Shown one piece after another: positions 34,961 through 45,538 of a stretch of 64,000 bases of DNA; the stretch's first letter is position 1, and every line of letters begins with the position of its first letter. The stretch spans positions 17,180,435-17,244,434 of the forward strand of contig CM068546.1 of assembly GCA_035048495.1 (NCBI GenBank), in the 5' to 3' direction. This DNA comes from Euptelea pleiosperma (taxonomy: Eukaryota; Streptophyta; Magnoliopsida; Ranunculales; Eupteleaceae). Under the pieces are notes generated by a model. The model saw only the letters and a program-made list of their open reading frames with translations. It was not told the origin of the DNA and did not search any database. The position numbers and the translations under genes were made by a program.

Positions 34961-37046
34961 AGGTACAAAATAGATCATGGCCAAACCCATTATAGTGGCC
35001 CAAAAATAAAGATCAACCCAATAAGAATAAAGTAAATATTGTTGAAATTAATTTATAATGAGTATCAACCATTATCTAATGAAAGAAAAATAAAATCTTG
35101 AAGAAAAACAAGTATAGGATGGATCAAGCGCACTTACCTCAAGGTTTCTTGAACTTTAATGAAAATCAAAAGTTTATTCAAATTTGAAAGTCGTCGGATC
35201 GTCCTCTCTTCGGAGTATGTTCTTCAAATCAGAGTCCCCGTCAATTCTCCCTTCTTGCTCGAATGCGATCGGTGCCCGGATGAAGGTTTAATGGAGCTTG
35301 CTCTATTCTTCGATGGAGTTGGGTTTGTGAAAGCTTCTAAAGCTTTAGGGTTTTTAATAAATAGATTTAGGAAAGGATTAGGGTTTCTATTTTGTTGAAA
35401 TTCGTAACTAGCAAAGGGATGACTTTTTCATCCCTCAAAAACTTATATTTTACACTACTAATGGGTTAGAAATGGGTCCAAGGCCCATATATAACAACTA
35501 GGCTCAATTTAAGAATATTATTAAGCCCAAAAGACTTCTAGATCGGCCATACGGCCCCACCCAACAATCATAACACAAATAATTATAAATTAATTCAATC
35601 AAACTATATTATATAATTTAAAAGTCCATACAATAAGGTATTGACACATGTCACACACACAAATCATAAAAACGTTCAAAACTCTAGAAAAGTGTCAAAT
35701 GACATCGGAATGACCCGAAAGTGATTTGCGGATCCCACGCTTATTAAATAAATAAAATATAATTAAATATTATTTTTGAAAAATATGCGAATGGTAGGAA
35801 GTTCAAAAATTATAAAAATACTATTTTTGTCAAAATCTCCCAAAATCTCCCGCTAGGGTTTTCATGTCTCAAGAAAGGTTTCAAATTTCACAGGTAAGTT
35901 GGTAAGGATAAAATATGAATATTTTTGGTGTCTCGGGCCCACAAAATAATTTTTTTATAAAAGTTTTGGAATGTTAGCTGGGGAAAGAAAAAGTCCCCTG
36001 TAAATTATGGTTCATTATTTTTAGCAAGAATTTAGCCCTAAAGAGCAAGTTTCAAAAATAGTAGGTTTTTCAAAGTTGTCAGAACGAAACCAAATTAAAT
36101 ACACATACTCATACATGATATTAAACAATAAAAACAATAATAAGAGTCTAAAAAAGTTTCAGGTTTTCATTATTAGGTGAATTTACCATAATACCCTAGA
36201 ACGAAAGTTCAGGGTATTACAACCACAAATGTAACAGGGGGTTGATTGATTAACATTGCTTCCAATTCATCATTCTCCAAGAAGGTAAGCTTAATCTAGT
36301 CATGCTAAATCGGTCCCTCAGCCTGTCACACTGAGGGATTGGGGAACGTCCAAAGTGCATCCAACGGTTTCAAACATTGTTCCATGGAGTCATCCTCTGC
36401 CCCAAGCGGTTTCAATGGGGAGTGATTCAATTAGTCCTTAATTAGTCCATGATTATCTTCTGGTGTCTTATTTTAAACATCGAAGAGAATGTCTCTTGGT
36501 CTCAATAACATTAATAGGTTCATTAAAACGATGTGACAGAAACGTCTATGCGGCAGGACAACTCCATAACATTTCAGGTACCGGGTTCTTAACCGTTTTT
36601 CTACCCTAAATGGAATCCCCTGGACCCACAAAGGATAGGCTTGTTCTCTTGTTTCAGTCCATTCCCCTCAATACGGGGAATATGTCATGCAAACATTAAT
36701 CGTGTAGTAGCCTGGCATAAAGTCCTTAGAAGAGGAACATCTACCCGGTATAGTTCATTAGGGATTACCATGTTACTGGCGTTGCACTGGATATCTGAAC
36801 TCGAGATTCTGTATTTCCTCGGTAAATCACACACAAACTGAAGAAAAATACTAAGTCAAATTCTAGATGAATTTCGATAGAGTATAGCCTTATCATAAAA
36901 TAACAGAAGAAGATCATTTTTTCTATCCCAAGAGTCCTCTATTTATAGAGTTCTGGGAAGGGGTCTGCACATGTTGCAGACTCACCTTTATAAGGAAAAA
37001 ATGATTAAAATAATGAAAAAATACAAACAATCTTAAAAAACTAACC

Positions 37047-37740
37047 ACATATAGTTATGTAGTTAATAATGCTACACAACCGTATGGCACTAACTCTGGC
37101 AGATTTTGTACGCTTTTCGAAGAAAATGGCACATGTGCTTTTCTGGACAAATGAGAGGTCTTCCTGAAAATCTAATTACATACGGTTGTATAGGAGGTCC
37201 TACACAACCATATATCATTACTTTTTGAATCCCCTACACGCATCTCAATGAAAATGGCATGCGACTTTGCTAGGCCAATGAGAGGTATTTTTGGAAATAT
37301 AATTGCATACGGTTTTGTAAGAGGAGGTCCTACACAACCGTATGTGAATAGTTTTTCATCCCACTGTGCGGATCTCGAGGAAAAGGGCATATGTGCTTTT
37401 TCTCACTTTTGGCCGTAGATCTTCTAGATCTGACTTTATACGGTTGTATAGCTTTCCTTCTTACACAACCATATCTAATTCATCTCTTTGATCTGTGGGT
37501 GGTTGGTTCAGAAATCGAGGCATGCCCTTTATGCAGAAATCCAGCCCTAATCTGATAAGTCTGAGGGCATACGGTTGTGTATCCCTATGTTTTACACAAT
37601 ATTATGTAGTTACTTCCTGATGATTTGGGCTGGTTCTGCTCAAAACTAACTGTCTTCATTTTCTTGAAATTTGCACCAGTTGTGCTACTTCTTACTGAAT
37701 ATGGTTGTGTACTCTCATCTTCTACACAACCGTAAATGAT
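37047..37740. repeat. Array of six inverted-repeat units, about 130-bp period
   Basis: Each unit has a hairpin of the form ACGGTTGTRTA ... TACACAACCRT with a short loop, at about 37047, 37182, 37307, 37437, 37568 and 37698. Between hairpins a phrase AAAATGGCAYRTGYGCTTT recurs. The array belongs to the extra segment of the split Athila 3' LTR. Confidence 0.85.
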
Positions 37741-38865
37741 CATCTCCTCAGAAAAATGTCTTATCCCAGTCCTCTGCTCTGATCGGTGTACTGTCGCATG
37801 GTTGACTTTAACTTTGACAGTCAGTTTTTGCGTCCCTTGGTCGTGATTTTCGTAGTGATCCACATTTCACTGTCAACACCAAGGTTCAAGACCCTTTGCT
37901 AGCATTTTCTCTTTATTTTTGTAATAATTTCTCTCTCCTCTCTGTCTAAACCTCACTTTCTCTCCACTCTCAAATCTCAAATGTCCAATCCTCTCTCCAT
38001 AAGAGACCGCTATCCTACGGCCTACCTTGGCTGATCATCACCGTTTGATAGTCAGTCCAATCATCCACCATCCGATAATCCATCTCACCATCTAAGAATT
38101 CAATGGCCCTCATCATTCCATGTTCATGGGCCAAAGCCAAGCTAAAATGCAAGCCCATTATCAATGAGCCATTTAATGGACCCCACATCCTTGCTTAATT
38201 TAAGGTGGGCCCGACAGTTTCTAATTTTCAAAAGATTCTCTAAAAAGGAAGAGCTTTTAAAATGTTTGAAGAATTGGAATGACTTATAAAAACTAGGAAG
38301 GTTGTAGAAAACATGCTTAATGGATTGGAAGAATCCATGTAAGGAATGGGAACAAGGAAGATTTTCAAAAAAATGGATTGTGGCTTCTAAAAGAGGATGA
38401 TTTCTTAAAAAGAGAAGAAAACGTTTTTAGGAGGTGGTTTCCAAAAGAGGATGGTTTCCAAGCGCCGCCATCAACAAGTGTTCTTGCCGGTGTTGCATCC
38501 TACAACACCGGCCTGCAACCTTCACCACCGTCCATGTCCTACACGTGATAACTACCCTTCAACTTGCTGTTACCACATTCTTCACAAACTCGAACTCCCC
38601 TTGCCTCTCCATCTTTTGAGTTGTACACTGGCAACACTGTTTTGGGCCGGTGCACCACATGCTGCACCATGCACCTTCAAACTCCTTGGCTATCTTCATG
38701 GCAGATCACATGGTTGACCATGGGTATGTGCAACGAGGTATTTTCTCTCACCTCACTTTCTCTCTCTAAAACCTCCTTCTCTCTCTTCCTTTCTAGTTTC
38801 TCTCTCATCTCTTAGGTTTCTCTCTCTCAATTTCTCTTATATGCTTTCTAGTTAGGGTTGCTTTC

Positions 38866-41800
38866 TAAAACTAGGGGTTTTTCCGCGTCGTTGGTTCGAA
38901 AACCCTAGAATCAACACATTTGTAATTTATCTGATTTTTCTGCAAAATCAACTTTGTATAGGGATTCGTGTCGGATGTCAATCCGCACTCGGGATTAGTC
39001 GGGTTAGTGCAAATTAGAACATAAAACAATGGAAATTGGCCAAGAAAATCATGGTGGGATGAGAGTGGTGGTGATGATTTTTAAAACATCTTAAATTGAT
39101 TTTTTTTTATTATTAAAGATCTAAGAAGCCAATAATAAAGGAAAACGAATCATGAAAACCAATAGCAAGAATGATGAATTCAACCTTATTACTTGGATCA
39201 AAGTACAACTTACAAACTTTCAAGCTAACATTAATAAAAATGAACTTTAATTAGAAAACAAATAACTAAAGAGAGAAAATGCCAAAAACTGAAGAGAGAG
39301 AATTATGAAAATCTAGAGAGAGGAATGGATCCTAGAAAGAGAAAATAAGGAAAAAGAGCAAGAAAGAGTTAGAGAGAGGAGGGTAAAACCTAGAGAACTC
39401 ACAACGGAGATGATCAGCCATTGATGGAAACAATGAAGGGTGTGATGCTGCCACATGTAGCGAATGGTTGCAATGGTTTGTTGCAGGCTGAATGGAATCC
39501 GATTGAAGGGCAAGGCAACGATGGTGATGATGTTGCAAGAGCACAATGGAGGGCGGTGTTGATGAGGGGGCTTTCCTTCACCTTTTTTTTTCTCTTCTCT
39601 TCTTCTTCCTTTCTTCTTTTCGGGGTTTTTTATTATTATTATTCAAAGTGAGGAGATGAAAATTGAGGCGGCAATGGTTGAACTGGTGATGGGTGGTACG
39701 CAAGGCGAGCAGTGTGGACGAGGCTAACTTGCAGGCTTGATGATGGTGGAGTCCAACCAAATGATGGAGAAGAAGGGGGAGTCTTGTCCATGAGGAGGGG
39801 TGAAGGAGCCCGCCATTTGCTAGTTCACAAAGTGGAGAGGTGGTGCATGGATGACCACTTACCGAAGAAGAAGGAATAGTGCCTGGCAGATTGAAGGAGA
39901 TCCAGCTTGAGTCCCGATCAGAAGCATAGCAGGTACGTTGTTGAACAGTGGGAAAGTGCAGTCCGTTGCGGACAGTTGCAGGGTGGTGCTGATTGAGAGG
40001 AAGACGGTGGTGCTGGTGTTGTGGTTGGTGGCTTACCGGTTGGAAGATGAGCAGGTTGCTATCCAGCATTTGGAGAGGGGTCTTCACGATGGTTGGGCGG
40101 TGCTAATGGTGGACCAACGGTTTAGATTGGAGAAGGGGCTGCTGCTGGTGTTGGGCGGTGGAAGGAGGAGCAGATCTGGCCATGGTGGAAAGGGGGAAGA
40201 TGGACGAGATGGTGTGGCAGGTAGGGCGGTCTCCCCTTCTCATTCTTCTTCTTCTATCCTCCTTTTTTTTCGTTTTTGATTCTTTTTTTCTGGTTTTTTT
40301 AGGTGAAACGATGAAGAAGAAGATAAGGATGAGGGCCATTTTTTTTGGTTTTGGGAGTGCAAAACGTGGATAGATCAATGGAGGGGGGCGGCTGGCATTT
40401 TTTAGAGAATAGAAAGTGAGAGGGGGGGTCCAAGTGATGGACGGCTTGGCCCTTTTTATGTTGGAACGTGGCTGCCTTATTAAAGATTAGGGTTTTTCCC
40501 TTTTATTCCCCTCTTCTCCTAATTTGCGACCATTTTACCCTCAATGTGGATGTGCTGCCCCTTGTTTTGCTTCCAATACTACCCCTTGCTAGTGTTCTCA
40601 TCCCTTTTTCTTGTGCCAAAAGTTGCTGCCCTTCCTTCTTTCGGGTTGAGGATTTGATATCACCTAAGCTTGGGTTGCATTCCTCATAAGTCTAATGTCC
40701 AACAATGCACTCAGCCCACCTCATGACCCGCAGGCTGGTCTATCAATATCATGGTCCGCCATGTGGTCAATCGATATCTCCATGCTTTGATTATCGTCCA
40801 TCCTTTGTGATGCATCGCATTATTGCGGTCCCCTAGCGTGGGTTACTTGCCTTAGGTCCGCGATCTTTATTGCATGTACATGCCCTTTTGTGTGGTCCCT
40901 AAGCACCCTATTGTTGGTTGGCCCAAAGGCCCATAAACTTGCTGGGCCAAGTCCATATTGTAGTCCATATTTTTGCCAAATCACTTTTATCTCGCTGAAA
41001 CCATCTCTACCCAAACCTCAATCATTTGCTTCATTTCACCTCTGTTGGTTCACTTTTTTTTATTGAATTTATTCTTCTCACTGTGCTTTGGTGGTTGATC
41101 ATGGGGTCCAGATCTCACAAGCTGTCTCTTGGATTTAGATTGTAGATTCTTGGGTTCGAGAATCTTTAGTAGCAGTTTGACCATGTTGATACATTCACTC
41201 TTGAGCTTTCAAGATTGATCCTGGGATGATAGCCACATCTCGGTACCCGAGAATTGTTCCAATAGGGTTCTTTGGTTCACTGACATGGCTCACTGGTCCA
41301 ATTGATTCCTTTTATATTGATATAGACTTGATAGAAGCTTCTGAGGTTGATTGTGGGTTCACTAATCTCGAAACTCTTTCGATCGGGTTTCCTAAAATCA
41401 CGAAAAGCGCATAATAAGACTTTTACAAAAGGGCTTCGCATGTGGGTGAAAGTTGGGTTTTTTCGTGTCGTCAATTCAGAAATCCTAACTTCAACAATAT
41501 TTATAAAATTCGATTATCTGCAAAATGTAACTTGTATAGCAATACGTGTTGGATGTTGATCCGCACTCGGTGTGAGTTAGCGCAATAAAGAATTACAACT
41601 GACAAAGGAGAATGAATGAATGGTTGAATGGGGTGAGTCCGTGCTATTTAAGATAGAGAGAGAGAGGGTTAGTTAGAGAGAGAGAAGGATTAGTTAGAGA
41701 GGAAGATGGAGTCGTGGACTGATTCGTGGGAAGGAGTCTCCACGTGAGTGAGATGGGGTGTTATGGATATGGAAAAAAAGGTTTGGGCCCAAAAGGTCGT

Positions 41801-43059
41801 GGGCTTTCTATTTAAGTGAAGCCTTGGCCCACTTTATTCAACTGAGGCCTTGGCAATATAAGTTAGGCTTTGGGTTGCAATGGTGTGGGCCTTTAAAGTG
41901 AAGGCCATAGGGGTCCAAAGAGTGCTAGTGGGCCACTAGACAATGGGCTATGTGGTTGATGTGGCATGTGAGTTGGGTCCAAGAATTGGTGTCAGGCCGT
42001 GGGCCAGCTAGTGGATAGGCCATAGGATAGTAAGTTATGGGCTAATATTGAACATGCCACATGTCGACCAATGGGCCAACAAGATAATCGACCTAAGGAT
42101 AGGTGAGCCAGTGGGCCACTAGGATATTGTGTGATGAGAGAGTGGATGGCCAAGATTTTGGGTGGATAGCTGGGTCGAACCGAGATTGGCGAACCGTCAG
42201 ATTAAGAAAGATCCAACGGTCCGATGGATGATCTAATGGTCCAATGAAGGATCTAACGGTGGGATGAGATGATCTAAGGGTTAGATGTTAGAGCTAAAGA
42301 GATGGAGAGAGAGGAGAAAGAATTAGGACAGAGAAGAGAGAAAATAATACAAAATAAAGGCAACAGAGCTGGTGGAAGGGTCTTGAACCCTGATCTTTAA
42401 TGTAATCTTCAATCGGCATTAATCACGTAAGTTGATATTTTATGTCACTTAATGCGGCTTTGAATCACTTTGGTCCGTCTCTTGGTCTACAGCTTTGCCT
42501 CTCTGGTTCTTTATCTGGCTCTACGATCCTCTGACTTGACCCGTACTTGGTCAGTATCTTCTTGTCATAGCCAATTGGCTCCTTAAGCTTTGATATTAGG
42601 CTTCTATGGTTGATCGTGGGCCCGCAAGTCTCGAAAATCGCCCGATCAGGTTTCCTGAAATAACAAAAAAGCGCGTAATGAGACTTAATCAAAACGACTT
42701 CATATCTAGACTTCCAGAAATGTGTTTAATGCATGCAAATATATCATTTCGTCCTGTGTTCTATGCAATGAAAGAGACTCTTACGTAGAAAAGTGGATAA
42801 ATAGGGAAGTTTTACGTAGGAGAGTGCGATAATGCTAAAGGATAATGGCTTAAAATAAACACTTTTAAGCGAATATCAGTAGGTCTAATAGATGCGTATG
42901 AATGCATGCGAATACACTATTTTGACCAAAAAAGTGTATTCTACACAATGGAAGAAACTCTTACGTAAAAAAATTGATAAAAATGACAATTTTACGTAGG
43001 AGAGTGTGATAACGCTAGAAGGATAATTATTTAAAATAAGCACTTTTAAGCGAATATCA
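38866..43059 (-). mobile_element. Solo LTR of the Athila-like family, itself containing a solo LTR
   Basis: Begins TAAAACTAGGGGTTTTTCC (TG changed to TA) at 38866 and ends GCGAATATCA at 43059. Flanks are CTTTC (38861-38865) and CATTC (43060-43064). Without the inner insertion it is about 2.76 kb. It lies antiparallel in the plus-strand LTR 30530-43410. The donor-side leader, CT-rich tract and promoter zone (about 40490) are recognisable. Confidence 0.82.
41447..42878 (-). mobile_element. Short-variant solo LTR, 1,432 bp, nested in the previous LTR
   Basis: Termini are TGAAAGTTGGGTTTTTTCG and GCGAATATCA. Flanks are GTGGG (41442-41446) and GTAGG (42879-42883), one G/A difference. It keeps both LTR ends and the GA-rich and CCAACGGTCCGAT-type middle, but lacks the GAA/GC-rich leader block that makes the other copies twice as long. 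Confidence 0.85.
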
Positions 43060-43410
43060 CATTCTTTATTTAATGCTTGTAAACACTTTTGATCAATAAA
43101 TGAAGTTGTTCTTTTGCATTTCTTAAATTGCCTATGTTTTCTTTATGGTTAGTGGTACTTTCTCTTTCTAGAATCATCAAAATAATGTTTTTAAATCTCT
43201 TCCATCCTTCTCACCCCTCCATCATTTTTTGGCAAAAATTCATCATTTTATGTGTTTGAATTACGCAAACTAACCCCGAGTACGGATCGACATCCGACAC
43301 GAATCCCTATACAAAATCTCTAAAATTTTGCAGGATAATCGGATAAAAATTATAAATCTTGTTGGAATTAGGGTTTTCGTAACTAACGACACAGAAAAAC
43401 CCTAGTTTCA

Positions 43411-44171
43411 AAACTCATGTTTAGTCTTTCTGTAAAGGATGTCATCTTTTAAAGTGTTACATGCTAGCTTGAGTTCAATTCAAAGTCAAGCAGTACTATA
43501 GTGATTTCAGACACTTAGAAAAACTCAGACTCGGCACAAATTGTACACTATCAAGATTAGAGTCATCCTAAGTTAGATTCTCTAGAGATCCTAGAATAAT
43601 ATTTGTGGAGACTTAACCTGGTAAGCTTTTGAGTAGTTCATCATTTCTGAGGGTTATACAATCATTCTGAGTCACAAGATGACTCACTAATTCTTCATAT
43701 CCCCACTTATTTCGTTGCTAGATCTCAATAATTTTTTGCCTTGGCCATAGAACTTGAAATGACATCAAAGATCGGATTATTACAAAAGAACTTTCTTAAT
43801 ATCCATTCGAGACATCACACATGAGAGTGCAAACCCTAGAAAATGATTTAGGGCATTTTTCTATACACCTCAGACTTTTTGGCTTACCTAAATTCTTCAC
43901 CATTAGAAACCTCTTTGAGAATTTTATAAAAACCTTTCCTTGGAAGCCCATTTACCAAAAACCAAACCCGAGCAAGAAATGCATTACCTGAAGGATATAG
44001 AAAGTGATTGGTATGGGTACACCCTGAAAGGAAAATCAGAGGAGAGAAGGAAAACAACGGAGCTCAAGCTAAAAAGAAAATACAAACGGAAAAAGGGAAG
44101 CTGAAAAGAAAGCAGAAAAATGCATTGAGCTGTCTCAAAAATATTAGAAAAAGAGAAAAATAGAAAAGAGG
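43411..44171 (+). other. 3' internal sequence of another plus-strand Athila copy
   Basis: Matches 55460-55858 (plus) and 59260-59640 (inverted), for example GTGGAGACTTAACCTGGTAAGC versus GTGGAGACCTAACCCAGCGAGC. No frame. It resumes as a short stub at 45523-45538 after a Copia LTR. Confidence 0.65.
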
Positions 44172-45517
44172 TAAAATTTCACCGGTCAGTTCTCTTTAAC
44201 TCAATATACCTAAAAAGGGGGGTTGATTAGGTATTTAAAATTATTTATACCTACACAGTTTTACTAGTCTGTGGTAAGGGAATAAAATCATATGCCTTAG
44301 TTGTTTGATAAAAGATTATCACAACCGACTCAAATCGAATATACCTCCGTGGTATATTGTCTTTTTGTCGTTTGATCTAATTAAGATAGATTGCGGAATA
44401 CAAATAAACAATTACACAAGACAAGAGATTTTTACGTGAAAACCTTAGCCAAGGAAAAACCACGGGACCATGTCTAGACGAAAAATATCACTAACTGAAA
44501 AGTTAAACGAAACAAAGATTACCTACGCAGCACCATTGCAAATACTGATTCTAATTAAAGAAAAATAACTAACACTTAGTTCAATATTTTGCTTCATCAA
44601 AAATATTAACTCTTTTAGACATTATCGCAAGTCACAAATCACTAGTAATTATAGATTCAAATATCAACAGTAATATCATCAAGTATAAGTGATCTGAGTC
44701 TATCTGTGGTACTGGATAAGATTTCAGCAATAATTTCTCATAAAGATCGAAATCTGGAGATATCCTATATCCGATCATAAAATCCTCATTAGAGTTATTA
44801 AGGGTTCTCACATACACTCATGTATACGGGTATTTGCTAATGGATACGAATTTTTTTAGCAAATTGGTTGTCTTTTACATCATTTTTATTCACTTTGAAT
44901 AGAAGTAGCTTTCACTCTCCATGTAAGTAGCCCTTTTCTACAGCAATGAGAATTAGATTTTAATTTCAAATAGGACCATACAGATGGCTTTCACTCTAAT
45001 TTTTGTAGAGGTAGATGTTTCCTTAAAATAACTCTCATTGGGAAACCAACAGTCGACTATAGTGCAGTTCCGAAATCAACTGAAGCCAGGAATACTACTA
45101 ATTTGAAGTTATAATCAATAGAGGTTTATTCCTAATTCTAATAATACAAGATCTCACACCTCTATCAAAATCCATTCCCACAGAAATAATTAGTGTGCAT
45201 GTAAATAATATGAGATATATTATTTCAATAATCTTCTAATGCACACTAGTAAAAATTGACCAATCATAATAATTAAAAGATATAATACTCAAATTAGCAA
45301 AATTTTACTAACAAAGTTAAGTTCTTTGTTATTTGAATGTTCTCAGAAATTACTACTTATCAAAATCGTATATTTAAATAATAATTTTAACATTCTTCTA
45401 AACAATCGATCTTTTGATTTTCTGAAAAATTTTTAATTTTTATTCTTCAAAACGAAGCAAAATTAAAAAGAAAATAAAAAAAAAAAAATATCCCTCAAAA
45501 AATAAGAATGGAAAACA
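44172..45517 (-). mobile_element. Solo Copia LTR, 1,346 bp, duplication AGAGG
   Basis: Flanked by AGAGG at 44167-44171 and 45518-45522. Its first 360 bp match the LTR at 52661 (next to a Copia primer-binding site), which gives family and orientation. Read on its own strand it starts TG and ends TA, because the plus strand opens TAAAATTTCACC in both copies. The remaining kilobase differs from the other copy. Confidence 0.82.
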
Positions 45518-45538
45518 AGAGGTGATAGAGAGCACCAT

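Larger units (their letters stand above)
31299..36221 (-). mobile_element. Complete non-autonomous LTR element, very long 5' LTR and 828-bp interior, duplication ACCAC
   Basis: Flanked by ACCAC at 31294-31298 and 36222-36226. Left (3') LTR 31299-31761 and right (5') LTR 32590-36221 share TGTCACGCCCCGAATCC and GGGTATTACA ends and about 450 bp next to the latter. The left LTR lacks about 3.17 kb from the middle. The interior is only 31762-32589. It has a polypurine tract (31762-31779, inverted) with the GAATTTCGGGGACGAAAT signature and a primer-binding site at 32571-32586, but no gag or pol. It resembles a LARD/TRIM-type derivative of a Tekay-like element and must have been mobilised by other elements' enzymes. 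Confidence 0.88.
30530..43410 (+). mobile_element. 3' LTR of a plus-strand Athila element, split by two insertions
   Basis: Starts TGATATTCGCTC at 30530 behind a polypurine tract and ends CCTAGTTTCA at 43410. Its parts are 30530-31298, 36227-38865 and 43065-43410, about 3.75 kb in all. Each break is marked by a duplication (ACCAC; CTTTC/CATTC) and the sequence reads on across it. It is longer than the other copies because of about 2 kb between 30990 and 37865 that they lack, including an array of hairpins at 37047-37740. Beyond 43410 lies 3' sequence of another Athila element. Confidence 0.75.

Noticed and set aside
37047..37740. CRISPR-like or tRNA-like array
   Set aside because: Repeats are imperfect with hairpins at ~130-bp spacing in a plant LTR; no spacer structure, no cas genes, and no tRNA cloverleaf or CCA-end features.
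39578..40378. Overlapping His/Pro-rich frames suggesting a host gene
   Set aside because: The region aligns with the leader part of the Athila LTR 38866-43059; the frames are byproducts of biased composition.
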